Assembly: GCF_041956535.1 (NCBI RefSeq)
Contig: NW_027192212.1
Location: 202,970 to 266,969, forward strand
Source of the DNA: Calcarisporiella thermophila CBS 279.70
Lineage: Eukaryota; Calcarisporiellomycota
Reading direction: 5' to 3'
DNA length: 64,000 nucleotides
Part shown: piece by piece, positions 55,842 through 64,000 of the stretch
Layout: the number at the start of each line of letters is the position of its first letter
How positions within the stretch are numbered: position 1 is the first letter of the stretch
Program-made: the position numbers and the translations under genes
Notes under the pieces: model-generated
Told to the model about the DNA's origin: nothing
Seen by the model: the letters and a program-made list of their open reading frames with translations, nothing else
Database searches by the model: none

Positions 55842-56918
55842 ATGGACTCGCAGTCTGATCGCACCCATTCCAAACCCACCCGTTCGCCTCCCCCCCTTCG
55901 TACCGAAGCATTGTCAAGAGGCGACCCTGGCCTCGCCACCCCCTGGACCCCTTCGCTGCCCGTGGCCCGGCCGCGGCAGCAAAAGCCGTCGCAGGCCCTC
56001 CCCTCGCCGCCGCCCGAGTCTCCTCCCGGCGAGCAGCAGCAAGACGCGGAGGGCGGGGAGATGGTGCGGGGAAGGTTCAGGATCCTGAGCACGCTGGGCG
56101 AAGGCTCCTTCTCGACGGTAAAGCTGGCTGTGGATCTGGGCCGGAGCGAGGGGCAGCCGAGCGTGGCCCTGAAAATGGTGCGACGCAACTCCGAGGCCCG
56201 GCTCACGCTCCACCACGAGCTGGAGCTGCTGCGGACGCTCCGGCACCCGAACATCATTCAGCTCTACCACCTGGAGGAGCAGCCGCTGCCGATGACCTCG
56301 GAAAAGGACGACGCGCCCTGCTTCTTCTTGGTGCTCGAGCCCGCCCTGGGCGGCGAGCTGTTCGACCTCGTCGCCCACCGTCACCAAGAGCTGACCCCCG
56401 CCATCCAGCGGCACATTTTCCGCGGGCTCGCGCAAGCGGTCGACTACCTCCACGACCATGGCGTGGTGCACCGCGACCTCAAGCTTGAGAACGTGCTGCT
56501 CACCGCCGACCCGCTCTCCTGCCCGCTCCACGCCGTGCAGACGAAGCTCACCGACTTCGGCCTAGCCACCCGCTTCGACCCCTCCCGGCCGTACCTGACC
56601 GCGCGCTGTGGCTCGGAGGAGTATGCCGCGCCGGAGATCGTCGTGGGCCGGGCGTACGACGGCCGCGAGACCGACGCCTGGAGCATGGGCGTCGTCCTCT
56701 ACGCCCTCATCGTGGGGAGGCTGCCGTTCGAGGCGGACGCCGCCACCGGCCAGCGCGGCATGCTCCACCGCATTGCTCGCGGCGAGTACGCGCCCCTCCC
56801 TTCCCACCGAGGCGATGAGAGCGTCCGGGAGCTGATCGACCAGATCCTGCAGCCCACCCCCGCCCGCCGGCTCAAGACTGGCGCCATCCTGGCCCACCCC
56901 TGGCTCTCTCCGAGCTGA
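55842..56918 (+). CDS. Serine/threonine protein kinase, CAMK-like
   Basis: Single-exon gene of 358 residues. Residues 1-74 are disordered and Pro/Ser-rich; the kinase domain fills about 75-356. All catalytic elements are present: glycine loop LGEGSFSTVKLAV, Lys in VALKMV, HRDLKLENVLL, DFGLA, and the activation segment CGSEEYAAPEIV, followed by DAWSMGVVLYALIVGRLPFEAD. The HRDLK-LEN and YAAPE forms point to the CAMK group (SNF1/NIM1-related kinases), but I cannot name the orthologue. There is no extra regulatory domain after the kinase fold. The frame is open upstream to 55695, where residues only translate the CT tract, so 55842 is the better start. GC-rich coding, like the SEC1 last exon. Confidence 0.92.
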   Translation: MDSQSDRTHSKPTRSPPPLRTEALSRGDPGLATPWTPSLPVARPRQQKPSQALPSPPPESPPGEQQQDAEGGEMVRGRFRILSTLGEGSFSTVKLAVDLGRSEGQPSVALKMVRRNSEARLTLHHELELLRTLRHPNIIQLYHLEEQPLPMTSEKDDAPCFFLVLEPALGGELFDLVAHRHQELTPAIQRHIFRGLAQAVDYLHDHGVVHRDLKLENVLLTADPLSCPLHAVQTKLTDFGLATRFDPSRPYLTARCGSEEYAAPEIVVGRAYDGRETDAWSMGVVLYALIVGRLPFEADAATGQRGMLHRIARGEYAPLPSHRGDESVRELIDQILQPTPARRLKTGAILAHPWLSPS

Positions 56919-57338
56919 CCCTGGCCTTCTCGGGGGGGGGGGGGCCTCACCCCCCCACCTCCATACTATACTACTCTACATACCAGCTGTAATTTTGTAT
57001 TTTTTTTTTAAATATCTTTCGCTTTTTCTTGATTACCCACCTAATGATAGAACGATATCCGTCTCTTTTTTTTTGGTCTCGTTGCTGTTGCACTTTATAA
57101 TATATATGTTTTGACCACGTCTAATGTCTGTTAATTTTCTAATACATGCCCCTTCCGTCTATGACGCGGCGCCATCTTTGCATGGTAATGTATCCCTTTG
57201 CCAATGTCTTGCCATGTTTTTTTTAAAAAAAAAAAAACTAAAGATTTCATTTTGCATGGAGGTATTTTTAACAATAAAAAAATTAAAACAGAACACAAAA
57301 AAAAAACTCTATGCATCCGCTATATGTAAATAGATTTT
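56919..57338. other. Convergent 3' flanks of the kinase gene and iPGM
   Basis: Begins with a run of about 11 Gs, then AT-rich. TGTAAATA occurs on the plus strand at 57325-57332. Poly-A and poly-T stretches are compatible with two facing 3' UTRs. Confidence 0.5.
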
Positions 57339-59130
57339 CTAGGCTTCAAGCAGGCTGACACCTGTCATCTCCTCGGGCACATCGACCCCCATCACGCGGA
57401 GGAGCGTGGGCGCCACATCGCACAGGGCGCCAACCTTCTTCTCGACAAACTTGTGCTGCTTGCTGGTGATGACAAATGGAACTACGGGCAGACGGAGGGT
57501 TTAGGGAGAGGGTAGGGAGGCAAAGGAGGAATCAGTACTCACCGGGGTTGCAAGTGTGGGCCGTGTGCGGCCCGTTCTCGTTGATCATCACTTCGGCGTT
57601 GCCATGGTCCGAGGTGATGGCCAGGATGTACCCGTGCTTCTTGCAGGCCTCATAGATGATGCCGAAGCCCTCGTCCGTGGTCTCCACCGCCTTCACAGCG
57701 GCCTCGTACTTGCCCGTGTGGCCGACCATGTCCGGGTTGGCGAAGTTGCACATCACGAAGGGATACTCCCCGGTCGCCACTTCCTCGGCCACCTTCTGCG
57801 CCACCTCGATCGCGCTCATCTCGGGCTTGAGGTCGTAGGTGGCCACCTTGGGCGACGGGATGAGGTCGCGGTGCTCCCCGGCAAACTGTTTCTCCACGCC
57901 TCCGTTGAAGAAGAAGGTGACGTGGGCGTACTTCTCGGTCTCGGCCACGTGGCACTGCCGGATGTCGTTCTTCGAGAGCCACTCCGCCAGCACGTTGTCC
58001 ATGGTCTGCGGCGGGAACGCCACCGGGAATGGGAAGTCCGCCTTGTACTTGGTCATGGTCGTGATGTGGATGTCGGCGGGCACGTCGACCTCAAATGGCC
58101 GCGGCGTGATCCCGAGGGTCTGGTTGATCTGGCGCATGCGGTCGGACCGGAAGTTGAAGAAGAAGAGCGTGTCGCCCTCACGGATGCGGCCCTCCTCATC
58201 CACCACGATGGGCTTGAGGAACTCGTCGGATTCGTCCTTCTCATAACGCTCGCGGATGGTCTGCATGGGGGCGAGAAACGCAAACGGGTTTAGTCCGGGG
58301 ACGCAGAGAGACCCCCCCCAACACGATAGCTCACCTTGATCACGTCGTCGGTCTTCTCCCCCTCTCCCTTGACCAACGCATCCACTGCCACCTTCACGCG
58401 CTCCCACCGCTTATCCCGGTCCATGGCATAGTATCTCCCAATCACCGTGGCCACGCTCCCGTACTCAATCTCCTTGGTCTTCTTCAGCAGCTGCTCCATA
58501 TATCCGGCGCCCGACTTCGGATCCGTGTCGCGCCCATCGCCGAAGAACTGCACAAACGTCTTGGGGACGCCAGCTTCCTTGGCAGCCTCGAGCAATGAGA
58601 AGAGATGATTAATGTGAGAATGGACTCCGCCATCGCTGACAAGGCCAAGGAGGTGGAAGCGCCCATTCCCTGATTTGGCCCGCTCGAACGCGTCCTTGAT
58701 CGCCTTCAGATTGCCAAATTCCTTGTTCTTGACCGCCATATCAATCCGAACAATATCCTATCGTAGAAGAGCCGTCAGTACCTAGCCCTCTCTCTCCCCC
58801 CCTCCCACCACTGTGCCCCGCTGCCCTCCCTCCTCCCCAGCGAGAGCTCGAGATCGCGCTGCACTTTACCTGGTATACCACTCTTCCCGCTCCAATATTG
58901 AGATGCCCCACTTCCGAGTTTCCCATGAGTCCATCGGGCAGCCCGACAGAGAGCCCGTGTGCGGAAATCGTGGTGTAGGGATACTCCTTAGCAAAGTAGT
59001 CCATGTTCGGCGTCTTCGCATCGCGGACGGCATCGCCCTTGGCCTCCGGATCGGGGTTAATCCCCCACCCGTCGATGCAGATAAGGCATACTTTTTGGGT
59101 GGGTTGCTGCTTCTGCTTAGGGTTCGACAT
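57339..59130 (-). CDS. 2,3-bisphosphoglycerate-independent phosphoglycerate mutase
   Basis: Glycolytic and gluconeogenic enzyme that interconverts 3- and 2-phosphoglycerate in the cytosol using two divalent metal ions and a phosphoserine. Exons 59130-58870, 58757-58335, 58260-57543 and 57481-57339 give 514 residues, the normal length. Visible features are metal-binding ICIDGWG near residue 20, the catalytic serine in [14 protein letters not shown] (Ser72), [48 protein letters not shown], the metal histidines around [13 protein letters not shown], and ITSDHGNAE. This is the cofactor-independent enzyme, not the yeast-type dependent one. Assignment is certain. Confidence 0.98.
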
Positions 59131-59417
59131 AGCTGGAGTTTCTAGAGGAGGGAATGCAATGGAAGAAAAAAAAGCAGTACTAAAAATAAGCAATATACGA
59201 AAAAGCAGGGCGTTCTCGATTTAAACCCCCCCCGGTCAATTTTTGTTGGTCGATAGGGAAAACTTTGATCTCGAAAGGGGCCCTTCGTCTTGAATCGAGA
59301 AAGGCTGGTTTATTATGAATAAGAAAAAAAAAGGAAAAGATGAAATATCACATGGAAAAGCTGTATATGAGAGGGAAAAAAAGAGAGAAAATTAATAGAT
59401 AAACACCAGGGGGCTCT
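59131..59417. other. Spacer between iPGM and ATG3
   Basis: Only 287 bases between the iPGM start and the ATG3 stop on the same strand. It must hold the ATG3 3' UTR and the iPGM promoter, and includes a short C-run near 59226. Confidence 0.5.
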
Positions 59418-60883
59418 TCAAGCGCTAATTGTATGGTCGTAATCGATGGTGGGCACCACTGACGACACGAATTTCAAGAAGATGATCATATATTGATCCA
59501 CGCGTATTGTCTCCTCCTCGCCTTTCTGGCCGCTCTCCTCGTTGAGTTTCTCGATGATCTTCTTCATCACCTGCGCATGGCGGCATGGGTGGATACTTGC
59601 CAGCGACATGTTAAGATGGGGGTGCGACTCGATGGTCACCGTCTTTTTGGCATAGTCCTGGGAGACATCTTCAAAGATCTGAGCCGAGGTGAGAGGTCTT
59701 CGGTGCTAAGGGAGTTGAGGAAAGAAGGGGGAGAAAACATAGAAGGAAACGGTGGAGATAGAAAGTGTTAGGAAGGAAGGAGAATGGCAGCAAAATCTCC
59801 AATCACAAACTTACTTCGTCATAGCCAAAGAGCCACACGCGAGGCGTCTGGTAATATTTATCATAGGTTATAAACACGTCATAGGTTCGCACCTGAAGTA
59901 TATTTCCGCTGCATTGGAAGAAAGGGTAAGGGCGCTGTTCCCAAAAGAAAGGTCGAAGAACGAAGCAACAGATAAATACATACCCTCTTGCACCCTCTTC
60001 ACTTGTGCCTGGCTGGATTTGCGTTGTTTGCAACGTCGCCTATAGAATATCGTTTAGCAAGCCAAAATATGCCCCGTCCCTATTGTTATGGTTACCGGAT
60101 CATTCTCCTCCATCGCCCCCACATCCTCGTCATCCCCAATATCGGGAATGTCGTCCATATCTGGAATTTCCTCCTCCACCTCGTCCGTAGGACCGTCCTC
60201 GCTATGGATCTGAAGGTGCCGCATCTGTGCGGCTGCATGCTCTACGGCTCGGTCCTCCTCCTCCTCGTCGATGTTCTGAGCGAGCTCTTCTATGTTGGAA
60301 GTCGTGCGAGAGCTATGTGTGAAGAGCCAGGAATCCGCGCCATCTTCTGCTTCAAGCTGCGTCTCGGCATCCTCATCAGTGTACTCCATTTGGCGTACCC
60401 GTTTAAGACATGGCACTATTTTGGGGACAGATGTGCTCATGGATGAGACAAGAGGCAAAGAATGGGGAGGGACCCATAAAGTGCTTACCATTTCGTGTCA
60501 CCAAGAACTGCTTTTCGGGGGGGAGGTAATCTCTTCTTTTCTTAGCTTCGCCCTTTTCCCTTCAGGTAAAAAAAAGGCACTCGTCTTAGGATCTTTCATC
60601 TGCACACAGCCACACGCCCATCCTGCCCTCGATCCAAACCGCACAAATATACACAAAATCCTTACCAGCTCCATGTCGGGCACTTGTAAACAAGAAAATC
60701 GCCTGCCGCAACAAACTCCTCAGGAGTGACGCAGCCCGTCTCCTTGAATTTGGAATTCTTGAGCACAGGACTTAAATACTCTACAGATCAACCGTAAGTA
60801 CAAGTGACCCGCCTGGAGGGTAAAATCGATGGATTACCTCGGATGCCATGGAATGTCTGGAATATGGAGTTATAGACCGACAT
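59418..60883 (-). CDS. ATG3: ATG3, E2-like enzyme of ATG8 lipidation
   Basis: Transfers ATG8 to phosphatidylethanolamine during autophagosome formation. Seven exons: 60883-60838, 60780-60666, 60559-60489, 60415-60096, 60039-59984, 59908-59815 and 59705-59418, giving 329 residues. Family motifs follow in order: the N-terminal amphipathic helix before [54 protein letters not shown], a long acidic flexible segment, [25 protein letters not shown], and [11 protein letters not shown] with the catalytic Cys275. The C-terminal [22 protein letters not shown] is also typical. The start gives 15 residues before EYL, matching the usual spacing. Upstream in-frame codons exist but do not fit the family. 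Confidence 0.96.
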
Positions 60884-62015
60884 CGCTGTAGACCGATTGT
60901 TGTATAGAGAGCACTGTGGATCAAAACTAATCTGACCAAGTAATTCCGCGGTGTCAAATACAATGAATGAGGGATATTGGTTTCTAACGGTGGGTGCAGG
61001 AGGATAAAGTATGTCAAAAGAACTGTGCATGACTTCTCATTTTCTCAAAAAAAAAAGGGAATAGAACTCAGCACACTGCGCCACGTGATTGGAATAAAAC
61101 AAACTCCGCATGCGGACTTGGATGAAATTGGTCGCAGAGAAATAGATCGAAATCACCCTGGGGTTGGGTGACAGATTGCAGCATATCAGCGCATTTTGCG
61201 TCGTCGACAGGGATTACCTAAGGGTTTGCGCGAGAGAGAGTAAGTTGGAAATGGGCGTGCGTATCCTGAATCCTTGCCTTCTCTTACACGCCTACTCTCC
61301 TGGCTAATATACTCTTTAAATTGTTTTCACATTTAGTGGTTCTCTCGATAACATCAATTACTCTTTCTCTACCTCCTCACTCTTGGATCACCTTATTAAT
61401 AGCAGCGATGCCGTATTACCACTGTCTTTAACCGTATTGGCTATTTATTTGCCATCGGATAACGTTTGCAAAATCAAATATCCAAACGGAACAAGTGTTC
61501 GGTTCTCGACTTTAAATGTTCAACTCTAGACCTTCCAACTCATTGCTTGACTATCTTTTTCCAAAGCCCTTTCTAGCTCTGTTCTTTACCATTTTGAAAA
61601 ATGATCTACCGTCTTGAGGGAATACTTTCAAACCCATCCCACTACTCTCACTCTCTGGGTGTGTGGAATGAATCCAGAACATATTATTAAAATAAACTTT
61701 TCTTAATAAGAAAAAAAAAGAGCGGATACAAACTGAAGATTTCGCAAAAGCAAAAAAATAAATACTTTGAGGCAAATATGAATGTAGATAAATTCGTCGG
61801 ATGAGGAGGGAAAAAAAAAAAGAAATAATAAAAATAAAATAAAGATAATAAAGTTAGAAAAAAAAAATAAAGTGAACATGGATTTTTCAAATACAAAATA
61901 GAAAGAAATGAAAAATAAAATAGGCTCTGCTTAGTTCTTCCTACTGAGTGTGAGCCCTCTTCGCAAAATGCTCATCACCCCCAGACCCTTGGACGCTCCG
62001 ATGGCGGATTTCTCT
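60884..62015. other. Intergenic between ATG3 and the right-edge gene
   Basis: 1132 bases, with the ATG3 promoter side and the AT-rich 3' flank of the next minus-strand gene (A-runs near 61800-61870). No supported coding frame is seen. Confidence 0.5.
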
Positions 62016-64000
62016 CTATTCGAGAACGGCTCCATGATCGGGGGGGTCACGTAGAGTAGCGGTGAGCGGGTATTGGATGACGGAGGGGGGGGGCAGAGAG
62101 GGGAGGGCCCGGTATTTGGCCTTGATGGGGGTGGCCTCGTTCTCCGCGCTCTTGATGGGCAGGATGGGCACGAAATCGGGCGCCGTCTTCGAGGGAAGGT
62201 CGGGCATGCTTCTCATTTCCAGAGGCGTCCCCGAGCGTGCCCTGCTCTCCCCTCGGGCCTCCTCGGGGGCCACGTCCACAAACGCCGGAAGTCGAAGGCC
62301 ACCCAGCTTGCTGGTGCCCCGCTTCTTTTTCTTTTTGCTCTTCTTCGCGGAGTGCGCCTCGTCCACCGTCAAGCGTTCCGCGAAACTCGACCTCGTCGCC
62401 ATCGTGTGGGTGCTCTCCTCCGACAGCTCGGACGCAAACGAGATGGTGGAGGTGTACTTGCTCTCCGACACGTCCTCCTCCGATCGCCGGAACGAGAAGG
62501 GCAGGTGCTGCAACGACCGCTGGACCCAGCTTCGCGCCTGACTCCTCCTCTTGTGGGGTGCGAAGGCGGCACCGAAAGGCTGTCGCAGATGATGCTCCTC
62601 CGATACCGACGACCTCCTAGACGCCTCCCCGTCCTCCCCATTCGCCTCCTCCAGTGCCGAGACTTGGGAGAGCGGGCTTGGTCTCTGGACCGAGATGCGT
62701 ATGGACTGCCGCCGCGCCGTGGTGGCCTCGTTGTTCTCGAGCGAAAACCATGCGGCGAGGTCGGATTCCCTCCCACCACCCCCGTGCTCTCCCCCCGCAC
62801 CCCCACTTCCCGCCGGCGAGAAGAGCTCTGGCAGGCGAGGCGGTGGGTTGCGAATCATTTGCTCGTCAATTTCCACCTTGAAATTGAGGTTAAATGCGTC
62901 GCCCAGATCGATCCCCAGGGCAAGCGGTGCATCCTCGGGGAGGGGCGGTAGCTCTTTCGTGTCGAGGTAGGAAGAGCGCCCACTGCCGGTGCTGGAGCGG
63001 CGTCGCAGCATGGCCCCGCTGACACTCACTGTGCTGGTGCGCTGTGCTAAGCGTGACGGCAGGCGCCTCTGATTGGGCAAGTCAGCCGGGGTCGGTGGGG
63101 TGGGCGGGCGGATCAAAAGCGGCTCGGATGCGTGCACGCACACGACCCGCGTGCGCGGTGCGGTCGCTGGGAATATATTTTCGTTGATTTGCGCGAGCAT
63201 GGCAATTTCGGCAGGCTGTCCCTTGACCTTCTCGGCTGCCGCGGGAGGTTTATTGGGAGCTGCTCCCGCCCTCTCTCCCGCCTGCAGACTAGCGCCATTC
63301 CGCGGTCGGCCAGAATTCGGCTTTTCGCCCAACGAGGAGGTGGGGGCGGGGATGGGGGTTGCGAGGGTGACTGCGGTTTTGGTTGAGTTTGGTACGGATG
63401 CGGTGGCTGCGGTGGGCGAGGTGGGTGATGTGGGCGAGGTAGGGGGCGACGGCGAGGAAATGAGGGGTGGCGATGATTCTGGGTCTGTTGGAAGGTGAGT
63501 GCTCGAGGAATTGTTGGAGAGCGTGGCGAGCAGCGTGGATAGAAGAGAGGAGTTGTTGTGCTCCGGTTTTGCATTAGAGGTATCCTCTTGCACCCCCTCC
63601 TCTCCCCTCGCTTCCTCTTCCTCCCCCTCCTCCGCTTCCCCATAGCCCTCTTCCAAATCGTTGATCTTGCCATGTTCCATCTCATCGCCCTCCATGTCTA
63701 GCGCCATGCCCGCTATATCATTCCCATCGTCTTCCGCACTCTGCTGTTCAATCATCATTACATATTCATTGATTATCTCCTCCACATTATCCGTCAAGGG
63801 CACAAGGGCAGCGTCATCGCCGATGAATTGCCACATTCCCCTTGGCAATTCCAGAAATTCCGGGGGTGTGTTACGATAGAACCGCTCAAGAAAATTCTTG
63901 ATCAGTAGGCGCTTGCGCATCGAGTGAGAATCATAGGAAGAGAAGGTCAGCTGTGCGAGTTTGTAGTTGGTCATCGCGGCCATTTGGTCCGGCGTGTAGG
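62016..64000 (-). CDS. Unrecognised protein, cut by the right window edge
   Basis: Open frame of at least 661 residues with no stop before the window end, so the true N terminus may lie outside; the first in-window ATG is at 63983. The first about 75 residues look folded and conserved: YTPDQMAAMTNYKLAQLTF, then RKRLLIKNFLERFYRN and LPRGMWQFIGDDAALVPL. The rest is disordered, first acidic, then Ser/Thr/Pro/Ala-rich, then Arg/Ser-rich with clusters such as RRRSSTGSGRSS that could be phosphorylated. I do not recognise the family. The C-terminal boundary assumes no further intron. It is placed downstream of ATG3 on the same strand, with no evident functional link. Confidence 0.7.
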   Translation of the reverse strand, partial: YTPDQMAAMTNYKLAQLTFSSYDSHSMRKRLLIKNFLERFYRNTPPEFLELPRGMWQFIGDDAALVPLTDNVEEIINEYVMMIEQQSAEDDGNDIAGMALDMEGDEMEHGKINDLEEGYGEAEEGEEEEARGEEGVQEDTSNAKPEHNNSSLLSTLLATLSNNSSSTHLPTDPESSPPLISSPSPPTSPTSPTSPTAATASVPNSTKTAVTLATPIPAPTSSLGEKPNSGRPRNGASLQAGERAGAAPNKPPAAAEKVKGQPAEIAMLAQINENIFPATAPRTRVVCVHASEPLLIRPPTPPTPADLPNQRRLPSRLAQRTSTVSVSGAMLRRRSSTGSGRSSYLDTKELPPLPEDAPLALGIDLGDAFNLNFKVEIDEQMIRNPPPRLPELFSPAGSGGAGGEHGGGGRESDLAAWFSLENNEATTARRQSIRISVQRPSPLSQVSALEEANGEDGEASRRSSVSEEHHLRQPFGAAFAPHKRRSQARSWVQRSLQHLPFSFRRSEEDVSESKYTSTISFASELSEESTHTMATRSSFAERLTVDEAHSAKKSKKKKKRGTSKLGGLRLPAFVDVAPEEARGESRARSGTPLEMRSMPDLPSKTAPDFVPILPIKSAENEATPIKAKYRALPSLPPPSVIQYPLTATLRDPPDHGAVLE

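Noticed and set aside
57556-58293. 245-residue frame on the plus strand
   Set aside because: Antisense to the iPGM main exon, a highly conserved enzyme; a GC-codon shadow.
1-64000. Mobile elements, CRISPR arrays, tRNA and rRNA genes
   Set aside because: I looked for transposase or reverse-transcriptase motifs, regular spaced repeats, tRNA A/B-box patterns and rRNA sequence by eye and found none that held up. A tRNAscan and repeat-library run would be decisive.

Overview
The window is nuclear DNA of a filamentous fungus. It holds 21 protein-coding genes, most of them interrupted by short introns (about 56-160 bp, GT-AG with one GC-AG). Diagnostic genes are a class V chitin synthase with an N-terminal myosin-motor-like domain, an NF-YA/HAP2 subunit, a Zn2Cys6 regulator, a Rua1-type regulator, ATG3, a 2,3-bisphosphoglycerate-independent phosphoglycerate mutase and a GH9 cellulase. 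GH9 genes are uncommon in ascomycetes, so a basidiomycete or an early-diverging lineage is more likely. The sequence alone does not settle the phylum. I see no tRNA, rRNA, transposon, CRISPR or prokaryotic feature. One scaffold gap (Ns) lies at 1075-1563.

Layout. 1-1852: no gene, microsatellite and gap. 1853-4196 (-): Pumilio RNA-binding protein. 5643-8849 (-): unrecognised RS-rich protein. 9611-10829 (+): TSC13 enoyl reductase. 11227-12999 (-): BOR1-type anion transporter. 13451-14913 (+): CENP-N/CHL4. 15629-17052 (+): aldo/keto reductase. 17476-18313 (+): HAP2. 18755-20478 (-): Rua1-domain regulator. 22034-25004 (-): NOP9. 25566-28497 (+): PRP28 helicase. 28720-31065 (-): membrane-anchored GH9 protein. 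32468-38533 (-): class V chitin synthase. 38534-42557: 4 kb without a gene. 42558-44199 (+): GATA-like plus PHD protein. 44556-45777 (-): Pro/Gly/Tyr-rich protein. 46540-47504 (+): NCS1. 48750-51905 (+): Zn2Cys6 factor. 52417-55154 (+): Sec1. 55842-56918 (+): protein kinase. 57339-59130 (-): iPGM. 59418-60883 (-): ATG3. 62016-64000 (-): unrecognised protein, cut by the window edge.

The genes are mostly unrelated housekeeping and regulatory functions, as is usual in a fungal chromosome. Groupings worth noting are the two cell-wall-related genes in tandem (GH9 protein and chitin synthase), the divergent pair NOP9/PRP28 (ribosome assembly and splicing), and four transcription or chromatin regulators. 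Exon boundaries were worked out by hand from splice motifs, reading phase and protein family continuity. Unless stated otherwise, exon lists run 5' to 3' of the gene.
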